Shown here in pieces: positions 49,304 through 57,024 of a DNA stretch of 64,000 nucleotides. This DNA comes from Haliangium sp050303215 (GTDB lineage: Bacteria; Myxococcota_A; Polyangia; Haliangiales; Haliangiaceae): assembly GCF_050303215.1 (NCBI RefSeq), contig NZ_JBNLBH010000146.1, positions 9,747 to 73,746 on the forward strand. Direction: 5' to 3'. The translations under genes were made by a program, and so were the position numbers. The first letter of the stretch is position 1. Each line of letters opens with the position of its first letter. Below the pieces are notes generated by a model. The model made no database searches. It saw only the letters and a list, made by a program, of their open reading frames with translations, and had not been told where the DNA came from.

Positions 49304-49987
49304 TCAGGTCGGCATCTCGCCGGGCACGTGTCGGTCCTCGATGCCCAAGTGGCGCTCGATGGCCTGCTCGAAGTAGACGGCTTCCTCGGCCTGCTCCAGG
49401 GACGAGATCAGCCGCACCGTGCTCCCGCTGCGCAGCACGGCGTCGACGCTGTAGTTGAAGCTGGCGCCGCGGTTGCGCCGCTGCATGAGGTGCGATTGGC
49501 AATAGAGCTGGTCGATCTGGTTCACCGGCAGGTCGCGCTTGCCGGGCCAGGGCAGGGGGCTGTGGCGGATGCGCAGGGCGGCGCGGTCGACGACCACGTG
49601 GGTCCGGTTGACCATGACCGCGGCCGTCCAGTACACGATGCCCAGGCCGACAGCCCCGCTGACCAGCACGACGACCAGGGCGGCGCCGTCCACCCCGCCC
49701 CGGGCGAAGAGAAACGGGAACAGCATCCAGAAGGCCGCGAACAGGATCATGCCCAGGGCCGCGGGCCTGAACCAGCGCCGGGTGATGTGCAGCGCGCCGT
49801 CGCGCTCCTCGACCTGGAAGCGCTTGGGCGGCCGCACCTGGCCGCGCCGACGAGGTCCGGCCGGGTTGCCGAGCTGGGCCGGGAGCCCGAACACGGCGTT
49901 GCAGGCCCTGCACTTGGCCAGGCCGCGGTCGAGGTGAATGTCCTCGGCGACGATGTCGGCGCTGCAGCGTGGACAGCTCAGAGTCAT
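49304..49987 (-). CDS. Zinc-ribbon membrane protein
   Basis: 227 aa from the ATG at 49987 (an ATG at 50011 is possible). Residues 5-30 form a zinc ribbon (CPRCSADI ... CRACNAVF). A basic stretch precedes two membrane helices at about 80-97 (ALGMILFAAFWMLFPFLF) and 102-122 (ALVVVLVSGAVGLGIVYW). The C-terminal ~100 residues form a soluble PH-like beta-domain (THVVVDRAALRIRHSPLPWP, LPVNQIDQLYCQ, SGSTVRLISSLEQAEEAVYF). This layout is shared by small uncharacterised bacterial membrane proteins. It converges with the MurL-like gene (4-bp gap). Function unknown. Confidence 0.8.
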   Translation of the reverse strand: MTLSCPRCSADIVAEDIHLDRGLAKCRACNAVFGLPAQLGNPAGPRRRGQVRPPKRFQVEERDGALHITRRWFRPAALGMILFAAFWMLFPFLFARGGVDGAALVVVLVSGAVGLGIVYWTAAVMVNRTHVVVDRAALRIRHSPLPWPGKRDLPVNQIDQLYCQSHLMQRRNRGASFNYSVDAVLRSGSTVRLISSLEQAEEAVYFEQAIERHLGIEDRHVPGEMPT

Positions 49988-50064
49988 GGCTTGGGGCATG
50001 CTGGGTGGCACCCCACAGGCGTAGCCCAGTCCGAGACCGCGCGCAAGCGCCCGGCCCGCCCGGC

Positions 50065-50490
50065 TCAGCTCCTGGTCTCGTTGTACAGCGCGAGCAGGTC
50101 GGACACCGCGTCGACGATGGCCCCGGTCATGACGCTGCCGGCGGTCATGTCGTCGAGCTTCTCGGCCAGGTCCTTGACCTTGGCCAGGGCCTCGGTGTCC
50201 GGCGGCCTCACCGCCTGGCGGCCGGCGATGAAGGCGTGCATCTCGGCCCGCACCCTGGCCTTGCGGGCCTCCAGGTCGGCCAGCTCCACGGTGATGCGGC
50301 GGCGCTCGTCGCCGCCCAGGTCGGGAGCGGCCTGGCGCACCACCAGGAGCGCGATGGCGTCCTCGATGGCGCCGATGGTGGCCACCGCGACCTGTAGATA
50401 GTTGGCGCGCTCGGCGTCGCTGGCCTCGTTGACCGTGATCGGCTCCGCGGTCGCGGACGGGGGCGTGGGGGCATCGGGAGCGTTGGGCAT
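50065..50490 (-). CDS. Hypothetical helical protein
   Basis: 141 aa from ATG 50490 (or 50499). A short Pro/Ala-rich N-terminus precedes an all-helical, amphipathic protein (YLQVAVATIGAIEDAIALLV, RRRITVELADLEARKARVRA, LAKVKDLAEKLDDMTAGSVM). It has no signal peptide or enzymatic motif. It is the last gene of a three-gene minus-strand operon with two helical lipoproteins (49 bp downstream of the second). I do not recognise the family. Confidence 0.65.
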   Translation of the reverse strand: MPNAPDAPTPPSATAEPITVNEASDAERANYLQVAVATIGAIEDAIALLVVRQAAPDLGGDERRRITVELADLEARKARVRAEMHAFIAGRQAVRPPDTEALAKVKDLAEKLDDMTAGSVMTGAIVDAVSDLLALYNETRS

Positions 50491-50538
50491 GGCAGTCACC
50501 TGGGTCGAAGGGCTTGGGGTCGTGGCCGCGCGCGGCGC

Positions 50539-51330
50539 TCAGCAGGCGCTGGGTCGGGCGTCGCCGTCAGAGCTGTCGCCGTCGTCGCCGGCGTCGCCGT
50601 CGCCGGGGGTCTCGCCGCCGGGGTCAGCGCCGTCGCCGGCGTCACCGTCGCCGGTGCCGGGGTTCTCGACGTCGGGGATCGTGATCTCGCCGGCCCCGGT
50701 GGCCACGCCCTCACCCACGGCGACCTGGGCCTCGCCGGCCTGGCGGGCTTGTTCGATGTCCGCGTGTACGGTCTCGAAGAAGCACAGATAGAACTGCATG
50801 CGGTCCTTGAACGAGGGCTCGTTGCCGAGCTCGGCCAGGGCCTTGGCGGCCTTGGCCAGCTCGGCGGAGCGGACCTCGACCCGGGTCTTGGCGGCCTCGA
50901 CCTTCTTGCCGTGCTCCTCGCGCAGGGTCCGCAGGGCCTCGCGCTGGGTGCGTGTGGTGGTGGTGCCCGCGACGATGCCCTCGTACAGGTTCTGGCGGTC
51001 GCGGCCCACGCTCGCCTTCTCGAAGCCCCACAGGAACACCTCGCGCTGATTGCTCTGCTCGGTGGTGAGCGCGCTCTCCTCGAGGCCGTTCATGTTGTGC
51101 TGGCGGGCCTTGGCCAGGGTCGTGCGCGAGGCCGCGAAGCGCTCGCTCTCGGCCTTGATCTGGTTGGTGTAGGCGGCCATCAGGGTGGCGCCGTTGCGGG
51201 CCTCCTTGGGCACGCCGCAGCCGGCGCCGGCACCAGCGATGACGATGAAGATGGCGGCGGCCCAGGGGATGGCGGCGGCCCGGGTGAGGCGCCCGGCGGT
51301 GGGGCGGGGCGCGGGGCGGAGGTGGTTCAT
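50539..51330 (-). CDS. Hypothetical helical lipoprotein
   Basis: 263 aa from ATG 51330, with GGAG about 9 bp upstream. Four in-frame ATGs at 51372-51390 would add 14 to 20 residues; the farthest overlaps the upstream stop as ATGA. Signal: twin basic residues, WAAAIFIVIAGAGAGC lipobox (Cys 38 from ATG 51330). The mature protein is a long helical, coiled-coil-like segment (QIKAESERFAASRTTLAKAR, REALRTLREEHGKKVEAAKT, RVEVRSAELAKAAKALAELG). Its C-terminal ~60 residues are Gly/Asp-rich and acidic, possibly Ca2+-binding or disordered, ending in Cys. Partner of the adjacent helical lipoprotein. Function unknown. Confidence 0.75.
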   Translation of the reverse strand: MNHLRPAPRPTAGRLTRAAAIPWAAAIFIVIAGAGAGCGVPKEARNGATLMAAYTNQIKAESERFAASRTTLAKARQHNMNGLEESALTTEQSNQREVFLWGFEKASVGRDRQNLYEGIVAGTTTTRTQREALRTLREEHGKKVEAAKTRVEVRSAELAKAAKALAELGNEPSFKDRMQFYLCFFETVHADIEQARQAGEAQVAVGEGVATGAGEITIPDVENPGTGDGDAGDGADPGGETPGDGDAGDDGDSSDGDARPSAC

Positions 51331-51367
51331 GGCGTCGCTCCGGCGGCGGGGTTCGGGTCGGCGGCGG

Positions 51368-51392
51368 GTCATTGTCATTGTCATTGTCATTG
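51368..51392. repeat. Hexanucleotide repeat at a gene junction
   Basis: On the minus strand ATGACA is repeated (four ATGAC units), starting inside the stop codon region of the 526-aa lipoprotein gene (stop 51387-51389). Each unit offers an ATG in frame with the next lipoprotein. Copy-number change would alter only the number of Met-Thr pairs and the number of potential starts. Confidence 0.7.
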
Positions 51393-52967
51393 GTTGACCC
51401 CCACGCCCACGGCGCCGAGCCCGGCCGCGGTGATGATGTGCCCGATGATGAGCGAGATGTCGTCCGAGGTGATGCCCGAGCCGTGCAGGGCCACGAGCTG
51501 GGTGAGCGGGACCCGGATGAGGTTGTCCCACTGGGCCAGGGCGTTGGCCGAGGCGTCCAGGGCGCCCTCGTGCGACAGCCCGATCAGGCGGTATCGGATC
51601 TCTTCCTGGTCCAGGCGTCCCAAGGTCCACGCGTTGGCGTAGGCCAGCAGGGCGTCGGCCAGGTCGCGGCGGATGTCGGCGTTGCTGCGGTAGGCGTCGA
51701 ACAGGGGCCGGGCGCGGGCCGAGGCCGGGATCCGGGCCAGGGCGCCGCGGGCCCGGCCCAGCCAGGTGATCTCCTCGATCATGGCCGCGCGCTTGCGGTG
51801 CAGCAGGTCGCGGCGGGTGGTGGCGCGCTCGAGGCGCTTCTTCAGGCCCTCGATGGTGAGCCGCAGGTGCTCGGCCTCGAGCAGGAGCGCGCCGGTGCGG
51901 GGGTACTTGCGGGCCTGGCCCAGCTCGACCGCGATCGCGGGCACGGTGCGCGCGATCTCCAGCGCGAGCTGCTCCCGGGCGCTCAGCTCGATGGGCGGCT
52001 CGCCCCGGCCGCTGACCAGGAAGCGCAGCAGGTCGTCCACGGCCGCGCGTTTTTCGGACAGCGTCGTGATGGTCTCGACCAGCTCCAGGTCGGCGACCCC
52101 GAGCTGCTCGGCCGTGCCCCGGACCTCGGCCACGCGGGCGTCGTAGGGGGCGATGCCCTTGTTGATGTCGTTGAGGGCGTCGTCGAGGCGGGCGCCGATG
52201 TCGACCGCCTTGGGGTCGGCGCCGCCGAGCTGCTTCTTGAGCTCGCGGTAGCGCTCGTCGATCACGGCCGCGCGGGCCTTGACCGCGCGCTCGTAGCCGT
52301 CGATCTCGATCAGTTGCAGGTTGACCTTCGCCAGCGCGCTGCCGGCGGTGGCGAAGTCGCGCAGGGTCTTGGTGGCGAGCAGATACTGGTTGCAGGTGTC
52401 GCGGTACTGCTCGAGCGAGGGCCGGGCGTCGGCGGACACCTTGGCCGGGTCCAGGCCGGTCGGCAGCGGGCAGGTCAGGGCCGGGTCGCCGGCGCGCTTG
52501 ATCGCGTCGTAGTCGTGGGCGTGCCCGGCGAGGTTGCGCTCGTGCAGGGGCAGCAGGGCGAGCGCGTTGCGCAGCGGCGCGGTGGCCTGGGCGTCGCCGC
52601 CGACCAGCTCGCGTTCGCGCTCGTTCAGCTTGGTGTCGAAGTAGTCCCAGGACTTGATCCGGCTGGGATCCTCGTCGGTGGCCCCGATGATGGCGATGAG
52701 CACCGCGTCGCGCTCGGCCAGGGTGTGGCGGCGCACGATGGCGAGCTCGCGATCGAGCATCTCGGACAGCAGGCCGTATTCGTCCTCGATGCTGGCCGGC
52801 AGGTCGGCGTCGTCGAAGGCGGTCAGGGCCTGCTTGGCCAGCTCGTGGTCCTTGCTGCTGTGCAGGTGCGAGCCGGCGCATGCGCCGAGGGCGCCAGCGA
52901 GGCAGACCGTGAGGGCCAGCCTGGTGAACCTCGTGACGTTGATGAGCGCGCGCTGTGTCCCTACCAT
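51387..52967 (-). CDS. Hypothetical helical lipoprotein
   Basis: 526 aa from ATG 52967. The N-terminus has a lipoprotein signal (RLALTVCLAGALGAC, Cys about 30). The rest is predominantly helical with several heptad-like stretches (ELAKQALTAFDDADLPASIE, ALAKVNLQLIEIDGYERAVK, LVETITTLSEKRAAVDDLLR, AEHLRLTIEGLKKRLERATT). Its hydrophobic C-terminus (SDDISLIIGHIITAAGLGAVGVG) may insert in or contact a membrane. No known domain recognised. It heads an operon with a second lipoprotein and a small helical protein, suggesting a periplasmic helical complex. It is divergent from adenine deaminase. Confidence 0.75.
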   Translation of the reverse strand: MVGTQRALINVTRFTRLALTVCLAGALGACAGSHLHSSKDHELAKQALTAFDDADLPASIEDEYGLLSEMLDRELAIVRRHTLAERDAVLIAIIGATDEDPSRIKSWDYFDTKLNERERELVGGDAQATAPLRNALALLPLHERNLAGHAHDYDAIKRAGDPALTCPLPTGLDPAKVSADARPSLEQYRDTCNQYLLATKTLRDFATAGSALAKVNLQLIEIDGYERAVKARAAVIDERYRELKKQLGGADPKAVDIGARLDDALNDINKGIAPYDARVAEVRGTAEQLGVADLELVETITTLSEKRAAVDDLLRFLVSGRGEPPIELSAREQLALEIARTVPAIAVELGQARKYPRTGALLLEAEHLRLTIEGLKKRLERATTRRDLLHRKRAAMIEEITWLGRARGALARIPASARARPLFDAYRSNADIRRDLADALLAYANAWTLGRLDQEEIRYRLIGLSHEGALDASANALAQWDNLIRVPLTQLVALHGSGITSDDISLIIGHIITAAGLGAVGVGVNQ

Positions 52968-53103
52968 GGTTGTACTCCGCGGGGCGAGCCAGGATCCAAG
53001 GGGCATCGTAGCCACGGGCGTCAACCCAGGGCAAGCGACTGGGCACCGGGAGTGGCCGCGCACGCGCGCAGGCGCCGGACCCGGGCCGACCCGGGCGATG
53101 GGG

Positions 53104-53109
53104 TATAGT
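53104..53109 (+). promoter_or_regulatory. -10 box TATAGT upstream of adenine deaminase
   Basis: TATAGT precedes an AGAGGTGA Shine-Dalgarno and the ATG at 53140. This gene therefore has a short conventional leader of about 25 nt. Confidence 0.45.
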
Positions 53110-53139
53110 CGCGGCCGGCATCCCGCCCAGAGGTGACGT

Positions 53140-54840
53140 ATGGCCGAGCCGGAGAGCACACGAGGTACACCGGGGCGCGCGCTGGAGCGCGTCAGCGGCC
53201 AGGTGGTGGACCCGGTGGCCGGTACCATCCGGCCGGCCGAGATCGAGATCGCGGCCGGCCGCATCCGCGCCCTGACCCCGACCGAGCACCCGGGCCCGCG
53301 CTACCTGGTGCCGGGCTTGGTGGACGCGCACGTGCACGTCGAGAGCTCGATGTTGCCGCCCAGCGAGTTCGCGCGCGCGGCCCTGGTCCGAGGCACGGTG
53401 GCCGCGGTCGCCGATCCGCACGAGATCGCCAACGTGCTCGGCGAGGCCGGGGTGCGCTACATGATGGCCGACGGGGCCCGGGTGCCGCTGGTGTTCGGTT
53501 TCGGGGCGCCCCCGTGTGTGCCCGCGACCGCCTTCGAGACCGCGGGCGCGCGGCTGGGGCCCGCGACCGTGGCCGCGCTCCTGGCCGAGCCCGGCGTCAC
53601 CCATCTGTCCGAGGTCATGAACGTGCCCGGGGTGCTGGCCGGCGACCCCGACCTGGCCGCGATGCTGGCCGCGGCCCGCCGTCTCGGCAAGCCCATCGAC
53701 GGCCACGCGCCCGGGCTGATGGGGCCCGGGTTGCGCCGCTACGCCGAGGCCGGGGTGGGCACCGATCACGAGTGCGCGACCCTGGCCGAGGCCCGGGCCC
53801 GGGTCGCCCTGGGTATGAAGGTGCTCATCCGCGAGGGCTCGGCCGCGCGCAACTTCGACGCCCTGGTCCCGCTGCTCGACGAGCACCCCGAGGCGTGCAT
53901 GCTGTGCGCCGACGACACCCACCCCGACGACTTGGTGCGCGGCCACATCGACGATCTGGTGCGGCGCGCGCTCGCGCGCGGCATCGACGTGATGAAGGTC
54001 CTGCGCGCGGCGTGTGTCAACCCGGTGCGGCACTACCGTCTCGATGTGGGTCTGCTGCAGGTCGGCGACCGGGCCGACTTCTTGGAGCTCGACTCCCTCG
54101 ACGAGTTCGAGATCGCGCGCACGGTGGTGGCCGGCGAGGTCGTGGCCGAGCGCGGTCGATCGCTGCTGCCGCGACTTCCGGTCACTTGTCCGAACGCGTT
54201 CGAGGCCACGCCCAAGACCGCGGCCGACTTCGCCCTGGCGGCGCCGCCCGGGCCCACGCCCGTGACGATGCCCGTCATCGTCGCCCACGACGGCCAGCTC
54301 GTGACCGAGCGGCTCGAGCTCGCGGCGCGGGTCGAGGCCGGCCGGGTGGTGGCCGACCCGGCCCGCGACCTGCTGCTGCTCACCGTGGTCAATCGCTACC
54401 GCGACGCGCCCCCGGCGCTGGCCCTGGTGCGCGGCTTTGGCCTGACCCGAGGCGCGCTGGCGTCGAGCGTGGCCCACGACTCCCACAACATCGTGGCCGT
54501 GGGCGCGGACGCGGGCGCGCTGTGCCGGGCGGTCAACCTGGTCATCGCCCACCGCGGCGGAATCGCGGCCGTGGACCCCGCGAACGAGACCGAGCGCGCC
54601 GCCGAGCGGATCCTGGCCCTGCCCATCGCCGGACTGATGAGCGATCGCCCCTACGCCGAGGTCGCGCGCGCCTACGAGGACCTGAACGAGCTGGCCGCGG
54701 CCCTGGGCTCGCGCCAGCGGGCCCCGTTCATGACCCTGTCGTTCATGGCCCTGCTGGTGATCCCGGCCCTCAAGCTGAGCGATCGGGGTCTGTTCGACGG
54801 CGAGGCGTTCTCCTTGCTGGCGCCCGCGACCGGGGCTTGA
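53140..54840 (+). CDS. ade: Adenine deaminase
   Basis: 566 aa. Converts adenine to hypoxanthine in purine salvage, using a binuclear metal site. Motifs: N-terminal VDPVAGTIRPAEIEIAAGRI, metal motif GLVDAHVHVESSM, VADPHEIANVLG, GHAPGL, DHECATLAEARARVALGM, CADDTHPDDLVRGHIDDLVR and the C-terminal domain marker VAHDSHNIVAVG with NETERAAERILALPIAGLMS. Length and order match adenine deaminases of the Ade type rather than adenosine deaminase. It is preceded by a good Shine-Dalgarno and stands alone. Confidence 0.95.
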   Translation: MAEPESTRGTPGRALERVSGQVVDPVAGTIRPAEIEIAAGRIRALTPTEHPGPRYLVPGLVDAHVHVESSMLPPSEFARAALVRGTVAAVADPHEIANVLGEAGVRYMMADGARVPLVFGFGAPPCVPATAFETAGARLGPATVAALLAEPGVTHLSEVMNVPGVLAGDPDLAAMLAAARRLGKPIDGHAPGLMGPGLRRYAEAGVGTDHECATLAEARARVALGMKVLIREGSAARNFDALVPLLDEHPEACMLCADDTHPDDLVRGHIDDLVRRALARGIDVMKVLRAACVNPVRHYRLDVGLLQVGDRADFLELDSLDEFEIARTVVAGEVVAERGRSLLPRLPVTCPNAFEATPKTAADFALAAPPGPTPVTMPVIVAHDGQLVTERLELAARVEAGRVVADPARDLLLLTVVNRYRDAPPALALVRGFGLTRGALASSVAHDSHNIVAVGADAGALCRAVNLVIAHRGGIAAVDPANETERAAERILALPIAGLMSDRPYAEVARAYEDLNELAAALGSRQRAPFMTLSFMALLVIPALKLSDRGLFDGEAFSLLAPATGA

Positions 54841-54937
54841 GGTGCCTGGCGCGACGTGCTCGACCGGCGGCCGCGGCCCGAACCGGCCCCGCCGCAGTGA
54901 TGTATCGCGCGCGGGCTCTGTTATCCTGCCCGGCAGA

Positions 54938-55222
54938 ATGCTCGATCGGACCGATGCGGACAGGCTCGCCGAGCTGCTCGAGGCCTGCGCGGCGCTGCTC
55001 GACGTGGATCGCTGGGAGCCGCTCATCGCGCGGTTGCCCATGGAGATCCGGCTCCGTCTGGTGCGGACGAGGCCCGGCGCCGTGCGCCTGTTCGTGCTCA
55101 ATCTGGTCGATACCTGCAATCTCTACGTGGGTGGCCTGGGCGGTCTGGTCGAGGCCGTGCGCCACGTCGAGGGCGACACCGCGCAGATGCAGGCGGTGGA
55201 CGACTTCCTGGCCGAGCGCTAG
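54938..55222 (+). CDS. Standalone effector-associated domain (EAD2-like) protein
   Basis: 94 aa from ATG 54938, in frame with no other domain. The whole protein matches the N-terminal domain of the NB-ARC protein at 13088-15931: DRLAELLEACAALLD against DRLADLLHGCQSMQS, FVLNLVDTCNLYVGGLGGLV against HMLGLVETCVEHRDGIAYLI, and EAVRHVEGDTAQMQAVDDFL against GAVRFFEGDTDPMRALDGFL. In the published classification of bacterial conflict systems, EADs occur fused to effectors or NTPases and also as free-standing adaptors that couple them by homotypic contact. TATCCT at 54922-54927 lies 10 bp before the ATG, so the leader is very short. A 14-residue-repeat ORF starts 17 bp downstream. Confidence 0.8.
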   Translation: MLDRTDADRLAELLEACAALLDVDRWEPLIARLPMEIRLRLVRTRPGAVRLFVLNLVDTCNLYVGGLGGLVEAVRHVEGDTAQMQAVDDFLAER

Positions 55223-55239
55223 CAGCCTGCCGGGCTCGC

Positions 55240-56040
55240 GTGGGCGTCGAGGCGGCGCCCGCGCGGGCGCCGAGCGAGGACGATGAGCCGCCTGGCTCGG
55301 CCGCGACCTCGGCGTTCGTCAGCAAGCCCGTGAGCAAGCTCGGCCCCGGCGGCGCGGCTGCCAGTGCCGACGCGGGCCGGTCCGGGCCGGCCCCGGCGGG
55401 CGTTGATGAGCGCGCGAGGCGGGTCGAGCCGGCCGCGGCGGGCGTTCACGAGCGCGCGAGGCGGGTCGAGCCGGCGCGGGCGGGCGTTGATGAGCGCGCG
55501 AGGCGGGTCGAGCCGGCGCGGACGGGCGTTGATGAGCGCGCGAGGCGGGTCGGGCCGGCCGCGGCGGGCGTTGATACGCGCACGAGCCAGGTCGAGCCGT
55601 CCGGGGCGGGCGCCCACGAGCGCGCGAGACGGGTCGAGCCGGCCGCGGCGCTCGTCAACGAGCCTGCGAGGCGGGTCGGGCCGGCCGCGGCGATCGTCAA
55701 CGAGCCCGCGGGACGGCTCGATCGACGCATGAGGCTCATGAACGAGCGCGCCCGGCGGCCACAGCCGGCTGGGACGCGCAACAGTACCCACCGGAGGCGG
55801 GTCGGGCCGACCTCGGCACGTAACGACGAGCGGCTGGAGCGGCTCGATTCGGCCACCGCGCGCAACAGTACGTATCGGAGCCGGGTCGAGCCGACACCGG
55901 CACGGATTGGTGAGCTCGCACGCCGGGTCGGGGCGATCTCGGCGCCACTCGGCGAGCGCGTCGGCCGGTTTCGGCCGCCATCGAGGCGTGGCAGTGGCTC
56001 CGTGATCGGCGGGTTCAGGGCTTCTCTGAGCGCGGACTGA
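55240..56040 (+). CDS. Putative 14-residue-repeat protein downstream of EAD
   Basis: 266 codons from a GTG 17 bp after the EAD stop. Residues 54-249 are fourteen tandem 14-residue units with the consensus GVDERARRVEPAAA; the first four are nearly identical and later ones diverge strongly but keep the exact length. Support for coding on this strand: no frameshift or stop in 800 bp, and a hairpin terminator that overlaps the stop codon. Against it: no Shine-Dalgarno at the GTG, and two minus-strand frames are also largely open because of GC richness. It contains no known domain; Arg/Ala/Val-rich units could form short helices or a disordered charged chain. Possibly an accessory or effector of the EAD gene (inference). 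Confidence 0.4.
   Translation: MGVEAAPARAPSEDDEPPGSAATSAFVSKPVSKLGPGGAAASADAGRSGPAPAGVDERARRVEPAAAGVHERARRVEPARAGVDERARRVEPARTGVDERARRVGPAAAGVDTRTSQVEPSGAGAHERARRVEPAAALVNEPARRVGPAAAIVNEPAGRLDRRMRLMNERARRPQPAGTRNSTHRRRVGPTSARNDERLERLDSATARNSTYRSRVEPTPARIGELARRVGAISAPLGERVGRFRPPSRRGSGSVIGGFRASLSAD
55399..55986. repeat. Fourteen tandem 42-bp repeats with graded divergence
   Basis: Exactly fourteen units of 42 bp without insertions or deletions. Units 1-4 (55399-55566) are nearly identical, units 5-8 moderately diverged and units 9-14 recognisable mainly by phase and spacing. The fixed multiple-of-three length favours a coding origin. There are no unique spacers, so it is not a CRISPR array. 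Confidence 0.85.
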
Positions 56041-56049
56041 GAAGTTTTT
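56021..56049 (+). terminator. Rho-independent-like terminator after the EAD/repeat locus
   Basis: Hairpin with 6-bp stem CTTCTC / GAGAAG, 12-nt loop, followed directly by TTTTT and then GGATTTTT. It overlaps the stop codon of the repeat ORF and is oriented for plus-strand transcription. The AT-rich stretch that follows may also contribute to the promoter of the gene at 56161. Confidence 0.5.
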
Positions 56050-56160
56050 GGATTTTTCGCAAATATTCGTCCACCGAGTCGTTTTCGCCTTGCCGGTACC
56101 CGAGCCGTGCGCCATACCGCAGGCGCGGGTCGCGGTTCGATGCGACCTGGGAGGTGACAC

Positions 56161-56994
56161 ATGGCACTGCGGCGACTCAAGACCGCCGAGATGGTCTCGC
56201 TGATCTCGAGCTGGGTAGACGACGATCACCCCGACCGCCAAGCGTTGCGCGGCGTGGCCTTGATGGCTGCGCTGCTGCCCACCATCGACGCCGCCTACGA
56301 GGTGTTGATCGCCACCCATGGCGCCCGTCCGAGCCCGGGCCGACTGGCGCGGATCCAGGAGCGACAGGCCGCCGTCGACGCCGTGCACGACGACCTGGTC
56401 CGGGTCATCTACCACTCCCTGCGCGCGGCCATCTACGACCGCCGCGCGCGGGACGCGCATCAGCCCCTGGAGGCGCTCCAGGCCATGCTCCTGCCGGAGG
56501 GCCTGCGCATGGTGCAGAAGAGTTATCGCGAAGAGGCCGGTCACGTCGCGGTGGTGGCCGAGCAGCTCGGCGACAGCGAGCGCGCCCTGCTGGCGTCGTT
56601 GCCGGTGTCCGAGCGGCGCAGCCTGCTCGACGTGGTCGAGCAGTGGATCGAAGAGGGCATGCGCCTGGGCGCCCTCGACCGCGAGCGCAGCGGCGGCGAC
56701 GAACCCCGCGTGACCCCGGGTGCGATCATGGCCGCGCGCAACCAGTGGATTCGCGCCATGCACATCGTGCGCACCAACGCCTCCCTGATCGCGGCCGAGC
56801 ATCCCGAGATCGCGGGCCTGATCGCGCACATCGACCGGGCCGAGGCCGAGGCCGAACGCCGCGCCGCCGGCCGCGGAGATGACGTTGGCGAGCCCGCGTC
56901 CGGGCCCGATGCTGATCGCGACCAAGGCCCGGACGGCGAGGCGCCCTCGGCGCCGAGCTCCGCCCCGAGCGATCCGGACCAGGTCCCGGCGTAG
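56161..56994 (+). CDS. Hypothetical helical protein
   Basis: 277 aa; ATG preceded by a perfect GGAGGTGA Shine-Dalgarno. Almost entirely helical (LKTAEMVSLISSWVDDDHPD, ALMAALLPTIDAAYEVLIAT, ALLASLPVSERRSLLDVVEQ, AARNQWIRAMHIVRTNASLI). The acidic, Pro/Ser-rich C-terminal ~55 residues are probably disordered. No signal peptide, membrane segment or catalytic motif. It lies between the EAD/repeat locus and the Rpn nuclease, 30 bp upstream of the latter, so co-expression with the nuclease is likely. Family not recognised. Confidence 0.75.
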   Translation: MALRRLKTAEMVSLISSWVDDDHPDRQALRGVALMAALLPTIDAAYEVLIATHGARPSPGRLARIQERQAAVDAVHDDLVRVIYHSLRAAIYDRRARDAHQPLEALQAMLLPEGLRMVQKSYREEAGHVAVVAEQLGDSERALLASLPVSERRSLLDVVEQWIEEGMRLGALDRERSGGDEPRVTPGAIMAARNQWIRAMHIVRTNASLIAAEHPEIAGLIAHIDRAEAEAERRAAGRGDDVGEPASGPDADRDQGPDGEAPSAPSSAPSDPDQVPA

Positions 56995-57024
56995 CCGGTC
57001 GCGGGCGCCGCGCGCAGGAATCCC

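Noticed and set aside
51391..55119. Very long minus-strand frame upstream of the 263-aa lipoprotein
   Set aside because: It is antisense to adenine deaminase and overlaps the 526-aa lipoprotein gene; its composition is typical GC-rich shadow.
55399..55986. Considered as a CRISPR array
   Set aside because: Units are contiguous with no unique spacers, they diverge progressively, and no cas genes are nearby.
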